The notes beneath the pieces are model-generated. The model was not told the DNA's origin and searched no databases. It was given only the letters and a program-made list of their open reading frames with translations. Below are positions 1 through 11,155 of a stretch of DNA of 64,000 bases, piece after piece. Position 1 is the stretch's first letter; every line of letters starts with the position of its first letter. This DNA comes from Cynocephalus volans. Lineage: Eukaryota; Chordata; Mammalia; Dermoptera; Cynocephalidae. The stretch spans positions 186,190,071 to 186,254,070 of the forward strand of contig NC_084462.1 in assembly GCF_027409185.1 (NCBI RefSeq), written 5' to 3'. A program made the position numbers and the translations under genes.

Positions 1-810
1 GTGTTGGTTGACATCAGCTGGGAAGGTGCACACCGGGTAACTCGAATTTTCGGTCAGGCGGTGCATCTGCGGGTTAACTGCAAACACACCACAGATTCTA
101 ATTCAGGAACGAAATGAAATTTACCAAGTAGGGGAATTTACAAATATGGAATCTATGGATAATGCGGATGCACATTACAGTCAATGCTCGGACAGTCGTG
201 CTTTACACGTGTTGAACGATATATTTCAACAGTTTTCATCATATTTGTGCAATGTTACTTTAAACGTTGTAGGTATGATTTATCTTTCCACTTCCAAATA
301 TGTTTGCTCATGATGTAATATTTTCTGAGCCTTTTTTATCACATTTACTGAATTTCATAAATTCATAATTTAATAAACACTTTGAAAAATAGAGTATTAT
401 TCCTATTAGTTTAGTTCTATTTAATTTTTCCTTCGGATAAAAAATAATAAAACTAAGACACTTGCTATGTGTCTGTACATGTATGTGCGTGTGTGTATAT
501 GATGATTTTATGTCATGGGCAAACATTTTTCTGTATTCATTACTCATGTAAAAAGCCAAACCACACCTACGTTGTTTAAAGTAAATCTCACATATATGAT
601 GAAAACTGTTAAATACATCCTGTTCAGGATGAGTAATGCAAGAATACCTAACTTTGTGGATATATACAGAAGTAAATATATGAATATATACACTTATATG
701 AAATTAAGATGAACACAATAATGAAAGATGACACGGTTGAGGATATTTTTAGGAGTTTTGGGGAAGGAAGAGGAAACCACAGATTCTAACTACAAATCAT
801 TACCTGGGCC
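1..810. other. AT-rich intergenic sequence
   Basis: No gene, RSS, octamer or clearly assignable repeat is seen. The short open frames here have no family resemblance and are treated as chance. Confidence 0.5.
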
Positions 811-858
811 CCTCTGCACCTACTCTTGTGACTGAACCTTGAACTTGATGGGTCCTGA

Positions 859-872
859 CCGCCCCCTGGTGG
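859..872 (-). promoter_or_regulatory. CTCF-core-like motif 3' of the first IGHV gene
   Basis: The minus strand reads CCACCAGGGGGCGG, a close match to the vertebrate CTCF core. It lies 21 bp beyond the RSS nonamer. RSS-adjacent CTCF sites are known at mouse proximal VH genes. Binding here is inferred from sequence only. Confidence 0.6.
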
Positions 873-893
873 TCGAGTGTGTCCCTGCAGGGA

Positions 894-932
894 GGTTTGT
901 GTCTGGGCTCATGCTGACTTCCTCACACTGTG
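894..932 (-). other. 23-RSS of the IGHV1/7-like gene
   Basis: Heptamer CACAGTG (932-926), a spacer of exactly 23 bp (925-903) and nonamer ACACAAACC (902-894) directly follow the V exon. The heptamer is perfect and the nonamer is one base from the ACAAAAACC consensus. This is the 23-type signal expected for heavy-chain V genes, joining 12-RSS D segments. Confidence 0.95.
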
Positions 933-1367
933 TGTCTCGCACAGTAATACACGGCCGTGTCCTCTGTCTTCAGGCTGCTGACCTGTAGATACGCTGTGCT
1001 GACAGAGGTGTCCATGGAGAAGACAAATCGTCCTGTGAATCCCTCAGCGTATGTTGGCTTTCCAGTGTTTGTGTTAATCCAGCCCATCCACTGAAGGCCC
1101 TTCCCTGCTTCCTGTCGCACCCAGTTCATGGCATAGCTGGTAAAGGTGTATCCAGAAGCCTTGCAGGAGACCTTCACAGACTCTCCAGGCTTCTTCACCT
1201 CAGCCCCAGACTGGACCAGCTGGACCTGGCAGTGGACGCCTGTGGAGAAGACACAAGGAAGATGGGAACCCTGGTGCGGCCTCAGCAACCTCCTCAGCCC
1301 TGGATGCCAGGGGCTCCTTACCTGAGGCAGCTGCCAGCAGAAAGAGGAGCCTCCAGCCCCACTCCAT
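933..1367 (-). CDS. IGHV: IGHV gene, clan I (IGHV1/7-like), apparently functional
   Basis: Encodes the germline variable domain of an immunoglobulin heavy chain, completed by V-D-J joining in B cells. Leader exon 1 is 1367-1322 (46 nt, [15 protein letters not shown] plus one base) with donor CAG|GTAAG. The intron is 1321-1240 and ends ACAG. Exon 2 starts at 1239 with 11 nt of leader, and the mature region begins at 1228 ([13 protein letters not shown]). The conserved VSCKAS cysteine, the WVRQ tryptophan and the YYCAR cysteine are all present. CDR1 is GYTFTSYA and CDR2 is INTNTGKP. The [23 protein letters not shown] pattern resembles human IGHV7-4-1 more than IGHV1. There is no stop or frameshift. 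FR2 has [10 protein letters not shown] where RQAPGQGLEW is usual. The start is the only ATG giving a signal peptide of standard length. With an intact RSS and octamer the gene looks usable. Confidence 0.93.
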
Positions 1368-1449
1368 GGTTCTGTGTGACCAATGGGACAGTACCCGTGA
1401 TGAATGTGTTGCGGAGGAACCTGAGCTTTCTACTCTGTGGGGCCCAGTG

Positions 1450-1457
1450 ATTTGCAT
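1450..1457 (-). promoter_or_regulatory. IGHV promoter octamer
   Basis: ATGCAAAT on the minus strand, 82 bp upstream of the leader ATG at 1367. This is the Oct-binding element of immunoglobulin V promoters. No convincing TATA box is seen. Confidence 0.85.
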
Positions 1458-2030
1458 ATGTGTCTGGCTCCTTAACACCCCCTGGTCCAGGTCAGGTATG
1501 AATAACTCGATGCCCTAGAGGACCCCTGCACCTGGATGGCTGAGCCACCCTCTCGTGTTTGGTGCCTGGAGTCCTACTTGCTAGTAGTGAGTGACCCTTC
1601 CCCAATGGGTCTGAACCTGGGCAGTGCTAGGTACAGATGAACCCACTCCTGGACACCAACAAGTATCTCTTCTCCCTCCTGTGACATCACATCGAAATGG
1701 GACAAAAGCTTCTAGTAAAGGCCTAATGTTGAATGTTCCCAGGGTGTCACTTCTGTGTCTCTGACCAGGCTCAGTGACTTCATCCTGGGCCATCACATAC
1801 AGAGTCTCCCTCACTCTACATCCCTTACCTTAGGATTCACTTTTCCAAGACCGCTGCCTCAGAGATGGGCCTTATTTCTGACACTATTAGGATGACATCT
1901 TCACTTTTCCAAAGGTTTTCCTATTTTTTCTCATTTAATTGAGTAAAATTGAGATGAAGATTACATGGTAATAATGACAACGAATTGCCTTTTCAAAAGA
2001 AAAATATTCTCTCATATAATGTGAAAATAA
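1458..2030. other. Upstream intergenic sequence
   Basis: Sequence between the first IGHV promoter and the L1 mosaic. No further gene or motif was recognised. Confidence 0.4.
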
Positions 2031-2034
2031 ATGA

Positions 2035-2372
2035 ACAAGTGCAGTTTAATTATTCTGCATATGCATGTCCAGTTTTCCCAGCACCGTTTATTGAAGAGTC
2101 AGTCTTTTCATCAATGAATGTTCTTCTCGACTTTGTCAAAGATCAGTTGGCTGTAAGTCTGTGGCTTGACTTCCAGGTTCTCTATTCTGTTCCCTTGGTC
2201 TGATTGTCTGTTTTAATGCCAGTGCTATGCTGTTTTGGTTACAATAACTTTGTAGTATAATACGAAGCCAGGTACTGTGATGTCTTTGGGTTATTTACTC
2301 ATTGACTGATTTTTTGCTCATTAATGCTTTGGGTATTCAGATCTTTTGTGGTTCCAGATGAATTTTTTTTTC
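2035..2372 (-). mobile_element. Antisense L1 fragment (ORF2 reverse-transcriptase C-terminal part)
   Basis: Carries the antisense L1 signature around the cagttttcccagcacc sequence near 2070 and the 'ctgttttggttacaataactttgtag' type segment near 2230. It ends where a second L1 3' end begins. A paralogous segment recurs near 3590, so these are two separate insertions. Confidence 0.75.
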
Positions 2373-4024
2373 TGTTTTTCTTTTTAAATTTTACTTCTCA
2401 AAATATATTGGAGTTCATTTTCATGTGCCTCTTCCCACTCCTCTCCACCCCCTTCACCTCCCTCCCATCCTATCTGTTTACTTGACTTAAATAGTTCAAG
2501 GAATTTTTGTGGTTATTCTGTCTTCTTCACCTGACCCCTTTATTTGTTTGTGTGTTTAGTTATTTATTTATTTGTAGCCCCTACAAATAAGTGAGAACAT
2601 GTGGTATTTCTCTCTGTGCTTGACTTGTTTCACTTACTGTTATTTTTTCTAAGTCCATCCATGTTGTTGTAAATGGTAGTATTTTCTTCTTTTTTTTATA
2701 GCAGAGTAGAATTCCATTGTGCAGATGTCCCACAGTTTCCTTATCCACTCATCGGATGATGGACATTTGGGCTGGTTCCAGCTCTTGGATATTATGCATA
2801 GAGCTTCACTAAGCATTGGAGTACAGGTATCCCTTCTGTATGATGATTTCCATTACTCTGGGCATATTCCCAGCAGTGGAATCTCTGGGTCACATGGTAC
2901 ATAAATCCATAATTGTTTGAGGAAAATCCATACCATTTTCCATAAAGGCTGCACCATTTTGCAGCCCCACCAACAGTGAATGAGAGATCCTTTTTCTCTG
3001 CAACTTCTCCAGCACTTACCATTCCCAGTCTTCTGTGTGTTAGCCATCCTAACTGGAGTGAGATGGTATCTCAAAGTGGTTTTGATTTGCATTTCCCAGA
3101 TGCTGAGTGAGGTTGAGCATTTTTTCATGTGGCTGTTGGCCATTCGTATAACTTCCTTTGAGAAATGCCTGTTCAGCTCCTTTACCCATTTTTTAACTGG
3201 GTTATTCGGTTTTTTGCTCTAAAGTTGTTTGAGTTCTTTGCATATTCTAGATATTAATCCTTTGTCAGATGTATATTTTGCAAATATTTTCTCCCACTCT
3301 GTTGGTTGTCTTTTTACTCTGTTGATTGTTTCTTTTGCTGTGCAGGAGCTTTTTAGTTTGATATAATCCCATTTGTTTATTTCTTCTATAGTTGTCAGTG
3401 CTTTTGGGGTCCTATTCATGAAGTCTATACCCACTCCTACTTCCTGGAGTGTTTCCCCTATGTTTTCTTTAAGCAGTTTTATTGTTGCTGGATCTATATT
3501 TAATTCTTTAATACATTCTGAGTTGATTTTAGTATATCATGAAAGGTACAGGTCTAGTTTTATTCTCCTACATATGAGTATCCAATTTTCCCAGCACCAC
3601 TTGTTGAAAAGGCAGTCTCTTCCCCCATATGTAGATTTGCTCTCTTTGTCAAAGGTCAGATGGCTGTAGGCACATGGATTGATTTCTGGATTCTCTATTT
3701 AATTCCATTGATCGGTGTGTCTATTTTTATGCCAGTACCATGCTGTTTTGGTTACAATAGCTTTGTAGTTTAATTTGAAGTCAGGTAGTGCTATGCCTCT
3801 GGCTTATTTATTTATTGATTGATTTTTTGCTTATTAATGCTTTGGGTATTTGGGTCTTTCATAGTTCCATATGAATGTTAATTGTTTTGTTGTTTGATTT
3901 TGTTCTAGATCTGAGAAGAATGTCATTGGTATTTTTGTGTGGATTGCATTGAATATTAAGATTGGTTTGGGTAATCTAACAATGTTAATTCTTCCAATAC
4001 AAGAGTTAATTCTTCCAATCCAAA
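2373..4024 (-). mobile_element. Antisense L1, 3' UTR and ORF2 C-terminal region
   Basis: Read on the minus strand, the segment runs from the ORF2 reverse-transcriptase domain near 3960 to the ORF2 C-terminus near 2640 and the 3' UTR near 2400. Broken frames give recognisable L1 ORF2 peptides, for example [20 protein letters not shown] (3219-3434) and [18 protein letters not shown] (2853-3143). It carries several frameshifts and stops. It abuts the older antisense L1 at 2372, consistent with insertion into it. Confidence 0.85.
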
Positions 4025-4085
4025 AACATATGATTATCCCAACAAATGCAGAAAAAGTATTCAATAAAATTCAACATCCTTTCTA
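4025..4085 (+). mobile_element. Short inverted L1 ORF2 piece
   Basis: About 60 bp reads as sense L1 (AEKVFNKIQHPF, equivalent to the [10 protein letters not shown] motif of ORF2) between antisense L1 segments. It marks a local inversion or an insertion junction. Confidence 0.6.
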
Positions 4086-6800
4086 TTCCAGGAGGTGTAA
4101 ATCTTGTTGTGTTGTTTATTTCATGCGCTTCCCAGTTTTAACTGTAGATATCTCCCACTACAACCATCTTAGTTGAAACTTTTTGTTGCAGTTCATTGGT
4201 TGTGGTATGCTGTTTTTCATTTCCATTTGTCTCAAGTCTCTATATATTTTTTGAATTCCCTTTGATTTCTTCTCTGACCCATTGCTTCAGGAGCATGTTG
4301 TTTAATATACCTGTCTTTGAGATTTTTCCAATTTTCTTCATTTCATTAATTTCAAATATCACACCATTATGTTCAGAAGAGACACCTGAAATGATTGAAA
4401 TGTTTTTAAATTTTTTAAGAATTGTAATGTGACTGGACATGTGGTCCATCCTCAAGAAAATTTCATGTAGTGTATAGTGTGATTTGAATTGGTTGTTTCT
4501 TTATTTTCTTTCTGGGCATTCTATTTATTGTTAAGATTAAAATATTCAAGTGTTATAATATTGTTTTATTTCTGATTAATTGACTTTTCAGATCCGTTGA
4601 TATTTGTTTCCCATGTTCATGTGATCTGAAGTTGAGTGCATATGAAGTAACAGTTGATCTATTCTCTAGGTGAATTCAGACAATTATCATCATATAAAAA
4701 CCTTCTGTGTGTCCTGTGATAGTTGTGACTTGAAGTTCATTTTGTGTGATATAAGTGTAACGAGTTCAGCTCTTTTTGTTTATCACTTTCTTTGAAAACT
4801 TTTTTCTACCCCTTTACTTTCAGGCTATGAGTGTCCTTAAAATTAATGTAAGTCTCTTCTAGACATCATAGAGTGAAATTTAGTTGTTTTTATCCATTCA
4901 GCTTCTGAATGTCTTTTGTTTGGGGAATTTAAGATATTTATACTTAATTAATTGATCTATATGTAAGAGCTTAACCTTGTCATTTGAGCATGTTGATGTC
5001 AAGGTTTTGTAATTCCTTTCTATCTTTCTTCCCCTGTGCTGTCTTCCCATGTGATGTGATTTTTGTTGTTATTGTTTGCTTTGTTAGCAATATACTTTGA
5101 TTTCTTTTTCTTTTGTGTTTCATCTACCTGTTTTGTTCTTTGTGGTTACAATGAGATTTACATAAAGCTTCATTTAGTTATTGGAGTCTTTATTGTGGTG
5201 ATAACAACTTAACTTTGAACATATTCAAGAACAGTGTAATTGAAATTCTCTGCCTCCTACATTTTACTTAACATTTGCATCTTTATGTATTGTGTGCATT
5301 CATCTACATATTGTTGATTACAGTTTTTCTTAAAACTTTTATCTTCTAACATTAATCTAGAGTTGAAAGTTCTTTATGTACCATCATTAATTAAAGTGTT
5401 AGAGTATTCTGAATTTTGATCATATTGTTAGCATTACAGTGAGTTTTATAGTTTTGTATGTTTTTTTTGTTGTTAGTTAGCATCCTTTTGTTTCAAATTA
5501 AGGATCTCCTTATAACATTCCTTGTACTGCAGGTCTAGTGGTGATGACTTCCTCAGCTTTTGTCCTTTTAGGAAAGTCTTTCTCTCTCTCTCATTTCTCA
5601 TGGATACCTGTGCTGGTGACAGTATTCTCAATTGAGAGTTTTATTTTCTTTCAGCACTTGGACTATATTTTCCTATTCTCTTCTTTCCAACATTTTCTGA
5701 TGAGAAATCCACAGATAGTCTTATGGAAGGAACCTTATCGGGGTTGTTCTTTTACACTTTTTCCTTCATTTTTCTGTTCTTTCTTCTGATTAGGTAAATA
5801 CAGAAAACTTGTTTCAGAGCTCACTGAATTTTTCTTCTGTTTGAGGAAATCTGTTGTTGATGTTTCCCTTGGAAATATTCATTTCAGTTGTTGTGTTTTG
5901 TCTTCAAAATTTCCAATTATTTTTATTATGTTTTCTATCTCTTCATTAAACTTCTGATTTTGTTGACTTGTTGTTTTCCTGATACTGTTTCATTATCCAC
6001 CTGTAATTCTCTTGTGCTCGCTGAACTTATTTAATGATTATTTTGAATTCTATATTAGGCATTTTGTAGATCTGCACTTCTTTGAGTCAGGACTGGTTCT
6101 TAATATTGCTACTTTGGTAGCATCATGTTTATTTGATGGCTCATGGCTCTTGTAGATTTGGAAAGTTGACTGCACAAGTGGAAGAAGTTTGCACCTCCAT
6201 CAGTCTCCACAGAACATGTTTAGCATTGATATCCTTTCACCTGACAGCCCACCTAGAAATTCTGGGCAGGTTGGTTGGTGGGTCCACAGGTGAACTTGTT
6301 GCTGGAGTCCTCAGGCAGGAGACAGCCTGGCACAGAGTTTGGTCTTGCTCTGTATCTATGGACCTGGGTCATGAGTCCTGGCATGAAGCTTGGATCTACA
6401 GGAGGCTTTCAGGTTTTGGGATTACAGAAGGCAGTCTTCCAGGTACAGTGGGCCTGGAGCTTAGGATTATGGTGTTGCCCTGTTACTGGGTATCCCTTGG
6501 ATAGGCCTGTTTTGGGGTATGTGGTGAACGTCAGTGCTCACTTCAGATGTCTTTTCTTCCATGAAGGGTTTCTCTCTCCACTAGGTGCTCCATGAATGTT
6601 TTGGAGGTGGGACATGTTTGATGTAGAACTGTCCTTTCTAATGTCTTCATTATGTCTTTTTTCCCCCTGTACTCTGTCAAGGTGATGTAACCTTTCAGAT
6701 CTATTCCTTAGTACTTCTGAACATATTTTCACGTGTGGATGTTTTTTCAAATGGACATTTCAGGGAGGAAATGAGCGCTGGTGACTTCTATTTTTCCATC
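4086..6800 (-). mobile_element. Old antisense L1, 5' part (ORF2 start, ORF1 and 5' region)
   Basis: T-rich sequence in the order expected for an ancient antisense L1: the ORF2 endonuclease region near 4250-5000, and inter-ORF and ORF1 or 5' sequences near 5500-6100. The match is from memory of old mammalian L1 consensus sequences. No long reading frame survives. The stretch near 6130-6600 is less certain. Confidence 0.6.
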
Positions 6801-7000
6801 TTGCTGAATTCCTCAACTTGTTTTGATAACTTCTATCAAAATTACTAAAACTTGGAAGTATTCATGATTCCATGAGCAACTGTAGTGGGAAAAAATACTG
6901 AGGTACATCCATACAATGGAGTATTATGGATAAATTGAAATGATCTATTAAGCCATGAGCACTAGATTAATCTTCAGTGCATTATGCTACAAGGCATAAT
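6801..7000 (+). mobile_element. Old L1-like 3' fragment, interrupted by the LTR
   Basis: The segment around 6906-6935 (catccatacaatggagtatt) resembles the 3' part of a sense L1 or related LINE. Similar-looking sequence resumes after the LTR at about 7395-7580. Confidence 0.4.
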
Positions 7001-7392
7001 TGAATATCTGTCTCCTCCAAATCTCCTGTAGGAATTTGATCTTCAGTGTGGTGGTGATGGGAGGCAGGGTCCAGTGGGATGTGTTTGGATCATGGGTGAG
7101 GATGAATGCCCTCCATGGAGAGTGACTGAGCTCACCAGGAGTGGACGAATGTGCTTAGGAGCAGGTTATTAAAAAGGGTGTGGCTTCCTCAGTTTCTCTG
7201 TTTTGCTTGCTCACACCATGTGATCTGTACACACTAGCTCTTCTTTCATTTGCTGCCATGAGAAGAAACAGACTGCTGCCGTCATCAGATGCAGCTGCCC
7301 CAGAATCAGGAGCCAAAGAAATCTCTTTTCTTTATGAATTAGCCAGACACAGGTATTCTGATATAGCAACACAAAAATAAACTAATACACCA
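7001..7392 (+). mobile_element. Solo LTR of MaLR (MST/THE1-like) type
   Basis: The sequence order matches the mammalian apparent LTR-retrotransposon LTR: a TGAATAT start, a 'tttggatcatggg' block near 7084, 'ctgccatgagaagaaac' near 7252, 'aaatctcttttctttatgaatt' near 7318 and a terminal 'aactaatacac'. No internal retroviral region is attached. It is a non-coding old insertion. Family level only is claimed. Confidence 0.7.
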
Positions 7393-9390
7393 AAAAGTCA
7401 GTGTGAAAATATACACAGTATACAAATCCAATTGCATAACATCCTGAGAAGTTAAGACATAAAGACGGTTAAAATATAATTAGTTTCCAGGGATTTCTAG
7501 GATAGTGAAACTCTTTGTGGGATACAGCAATGGGGAACATATGACATTATGCGATTACTGAATTCCATGTAATTTTACAGTCCGAAGAGCAACCTTATTG
7601 TATGAAAACTAGAAATAGTGTTGAGGATCCCAAGAAAGAATGCAGATTATCTGAATATATGAAACAACCTCTGTGGAGAAGGGTGCGAATGGTTGTCCTC
7701 AGGAGTGCGCTCTGGAAGTGAGTGGTGTCTGGAACAGTAAAGGCAAATGTAACTGTGTAAAGAAGTGCTTTCCAGTTGACACGCAATCATCACTGATAGT
7801 GATGTACACGTACGCTGTAATTTAACCCTTACACTTATTGAGGGCAGGTAGTAGAATCCAGATTTACTGTGCTGGAGTGTGGACTCATAGATCAGTGAGG
7901 GGACAGGGCTGGAAAGATCCATGTGGCCAAGGATTAGAGTTGGAGACCTCAGCATCAGCCCACCCTTAGCTTTGTGTAGGTAGGGATGGTTAGTTCTATA
8001 AATACTCATGCGCACGTGCACGTACATTGTTCTCTAGACATACACCTGCTGCCTAGTTCTGTGAACTGAGAAGCCAAGAAGCAAAACCACCATCGCTGTT
8101 TGCACACATCGTGGTGAGATCTGGATGTCGAACTTCCTCTCCGTTAAGAGGATCCATGGCTCTTGCAATGCTGAATATACTGCTGGGAAGAAAATACATG
8201 AAGTGAGTTTGAAGCATCATCTTGTGCAGATGGTCATGCTCGATCTGCTGAAGAAAAACCATCCCACAAAAATGGGGGCACGCCAGAGGGGACAGGAGTC
8301 ATTGAAAGAGCACACGATGGCCAACAAAGGAAAAATGTGCACAAAAACATGGGTGAAGAAGCACCAGATTATTACCCAGGTTGAAATAATATACAGGAAT
8401 CCATTCTCAAAAATAGGAATAAAACTTAAATATAAAAACTGTGTTAAATCAGAAATATCCTGAAACACCTCGGAGGTCCTCTGCCCACAAGCAGGAGGAA
8501 GAAAACTTCCCCCTTTTAGGCATGGGCTGCACATGGTGACTTTATTAGAAAGACTACATTATGGAAAGGGTGGGAGTGACCTCACAGCCCAGACACCTGA
8601 CAAACACTACCTCACTCAGGTGAGCAAGGACAATCTCCGCAGTGATGTCACATTGATAGTACGTTATGATGTGACAGGGATGTTGCTCAAGTCTGTGGTT
8701 CCTTCTTAGACAATTAACTTCAGTCCATTCATGAGACCAGCATCAGGCGGATCCCAACTGAGGGACAGTCTACAAAAGGTGTCAGCAGCACTCTTGACAG
8801 CTGGTAAGGTCATCTACGGAAGGGTGTCTGAGAAACCGTCAGGAAATGGAAGAGCCTAGGACACATCCAGTCTAAACGTAGTGTGGAATCCGACATGGGC
8901 TCCACACAGAAGCAGACAAGGGACATGAGGGGAACAGTAGGGAACCACGAGTGAGGTACGATGTTAGTTGCTAACAATGTGTCAGTGCTGGCTCATTAAT
9001 GGTAAGAAATGTACCATGGCAATGTGAGTCATTCATAACAGGAAAACCTGGGTCCAGGGTATGTGAGGACTCTTTGTACTTTTTTCTTAATAATACAGTA
9101 AATCACCAACTGTTTTAAAAAATATATCTAAAAATAGAAGAAAAGGTTTGGGATCTGAATCTTTGCTTTTTCCTTGATTTTTGTTCAGTTTTTAAGAAAT
9201 ACAGGCGTTAAATAACTGTAATCTCACTGGGGACTGAAATAAAGGAGAAGCAGGCACAGCAGAATGGCGTGTTTGGTCTGGACGGAAATAGGCTGCAGGG
9301 GAGGAAGCTGCAGACCTGACAGGAAGCCCCTCGCCCCCAGCCCCCTTCTCTGCACCTGCTCCTGGGGCTGCTCCCGGAGGTCGGTGGTCC
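7393..9390. other. Intergenic sequence, mostly unassigned
   Basis: About 7395-7580 may continue the old LINE fragment. From 7600 to 9390 no gene, RSS, octamer or confidently named repeat was seen. Confidence 0.4.
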
Positions 9391-9393
9391 CGA

Positions 9394-9407
9394 GCGCCCC
9401 CTGGTGG
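9394..9407 (-). promoter_or_regulatory. CTCF-core-like motif 3' of the second IGHV gene
   Basis: The minus strand reads CCACCAGGGGGCGC, an exact match to a strong CTCF core, 19 bp beyond the nonamer at 9427. Binding is inferred. Confidence 0.65.
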
Positions 9408-9426
9408 TCTGTGAGCCCTGCGGGGA

Positions 9427-9465
9427 GGTTCGTGTCTGGGCTCACGCTGACTTCCCCTCACTGTG
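9427..9465 (-). other. 23-RSS of the IGHV4-like gene with a lost acceptor
   Basis: Heptamer CACAGTG (9465-9459), 23-bp spacer (9458-9436) and nonamer ACACGAACC (9435-9427). The signal looks competent although the gene's splice acceptor is altered. Confidence 0.93.
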
Positions 9466-9900
9466 TCTTTTGCACAGCAATACACGGCTGTGTCGTCGGC
9501 GGTCACAGAGCTCAGCTGCAGGGAGAACTGGTTGTTGGATGCGTCGGCGGTGATGGAGATGCGGCCCTCGAAAGCCGAGTTGTAGCTCGTGCTCCCTGTC
9601 CAGTACCCCATCCACTCCAGCGCTTTCCCAGGACGCTGGCGGATCCAATGCCACCAGTCACTGCTGGTGACAGAGCCCCCAGAGACAGTGCAGGTGAGGG
9701 ACAGGGTCTGCGAGGGCTTCACCAGTCCTGGGCCAGACTCCCTCAATGTCAGTTCAGACAAGACACCCGGGGACAAAGAGAGTCATGGTCAGACTGTTTG
9801 TTCCATCGGACACTCAGACCCCTGTAAACAGCTGCAGGCCCCAGAGACCCTCACCAAAGGGAGCTGCCATCAGGCATAGAAGGAACCCCAGCGTCTGCAT
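9466..9900 (-). CDS. IGHV: IGHV gene, clan II (IGHV4-like), splice acceptor mutated
   Basis: Heavy-chain variable segment. Leader exon 1 is 9900-9855 (46 nt, [15 protein letters not shown] plus one base) with donor G|GTGAGG. By alignment with the intact IGHV4-like gene at 36530-36969, exon 2 should begin at 9766. There the two bases before the exon are GG (9768-9767) where the relative has AG, so the normal 3' splice site is missing. The V region starts at 9755 ([15 protein letters not shown]) and is 290 nt, three codons shorter than its relatives. CDR1 is about 9 residues (GGSVTSSDW) and CDR2 only about 5 (WTGST). The reading frame is open, with C23, W41 and C104 equivalents. The usual YYC is YCC, adding an unpaired cysteine, and FR3 ends NSAFEGRIS rather than NPSLKSR. 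Best classed as an ORF-type gene: it can probably rearrange but may not yield a correctly spliced leader. Confidence 0.85.
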
Positions 9901-9973
9901 GGTGCCTGCAGGGTGAAGACCACCACACTGCCCCAGCCTCTGGAGGGTTTTTGTTCTGCCAGCGCCCAGGATC

Positions 9974-9981
9974 ATTTGCAT
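9974..9981 (-). promoter_or_regulatory. IGHV promoter octamer
   Basis: ATGCAAAT on the minus strand, 73 bp upstream of the ATG at 9900. Confidence 0.85.
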
Positions 9982-11155
9982 GTGTGTCCTGGGGTATGAG
10001 AGGCTGAGGTGGGGTGCCTGCCACCAGTTCATGGTGAACCAGTCCTGGGTGGTGTGTGGAGCTGCTGAGTCTGTCCTCATGTTTGGGAATCAGCCCTGGC
10101 TGAGCTGCACTCTACTCCTGTGACACTGGATGGGTTAAGGGTGCAGTGCTCAAGCCTGCAAGGAAATGGTCAAGTTCTCTCGTGCTCTGCTGTGAGGCTG
10201 TCAATCAGGGGGCCCTGGTGTCATCCGTTGGAGACTGTCCTTGGATGTGGAGTGGAGGGACATGCACAGAGTCAGGGACTCCACTGCCTCTCTGATGAGG
10301 GTCCTGCTGTACTTCTAAGTAGATGTGGGGTCCTGGAGGAGGCTCTAATGAGTCCACTGCCCAGTTCTACATCTGTAGAAGTGGGAAATTTGAAGAGACA
10401 TGTCCCAGCACTGATATAAAAGAGGGAACTTGTCCCTGGCTGTGTCCTCTTGGGATCTGGCCCTTATCACAGTCATACCTGAGAAGAAGCTGTATCCTAG
10501 TTCAGGCTGGTGACAATACTGAGAACTGGAGAGAGGGATTCATTGACACTTTGTATGGAATAGAGTCATGGAATTTGTTTCGGGTGGAGAAGAGGCCCTG
10601 GTAGGAGTAAAGGACAGCAGAAATGTGAGTGCTGGACAGTGGGTCTTCCACTGTGCTCATCTATGGATGGCCCAGATCGCTGAACGCAGGACATCCCCTG
10701 GTGTGAAATGGTAAAGTAGATTCCTATTCAAACTGAACCGTATCAGATTGAAATAATATGTCAGTGCCAGAAACTTAGGTTTTTCTTTAAAAAAAGAAGA
10801 AGACATCTTCCTTAAGATCTTTCCTCAAATGAAGGTTTTTCACATGAAGATTCTGTCACTTGGTTTCTTTTTACATGTTCCTCATTATGGACACACTGTC
10901 AATGTCATGAACATGTCAGGAAATCTCCCAAACCCACGACGGAGACAAACGTAAGAATGAGGAAACTACAAACCTGTGAATTCAAGTGTGCAGAAGGCAG
11001 AGAAGATTTCAGATAAACCATCTCTGGAATTAATATCCTGAGATGGGAAAATAATAGATAAACAGGAGGTATCCCTTCCATTAATGGTAACAGAATTCTA
11101 CTAACAAGAAGATATGAAAAGCAGAGAAACTAACCTTGGGATTCTGAATAAAGTG
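9982..11155. other. Intergenic sequence, unassigned
   Basis: No RSS, V-like exon or clear repeat was recognised between the second IGHV promoter and the next L1 block. Confidence 0.4.

Noticed and set aside
9264-9827. 187-codon plus-strand open frame opposite the second IGHV gene
   Set aside because: It is the complement of a V exon; similar plus-strand frames lie opposite the other V genes (e.g. 55919-56566). No family resemblance.
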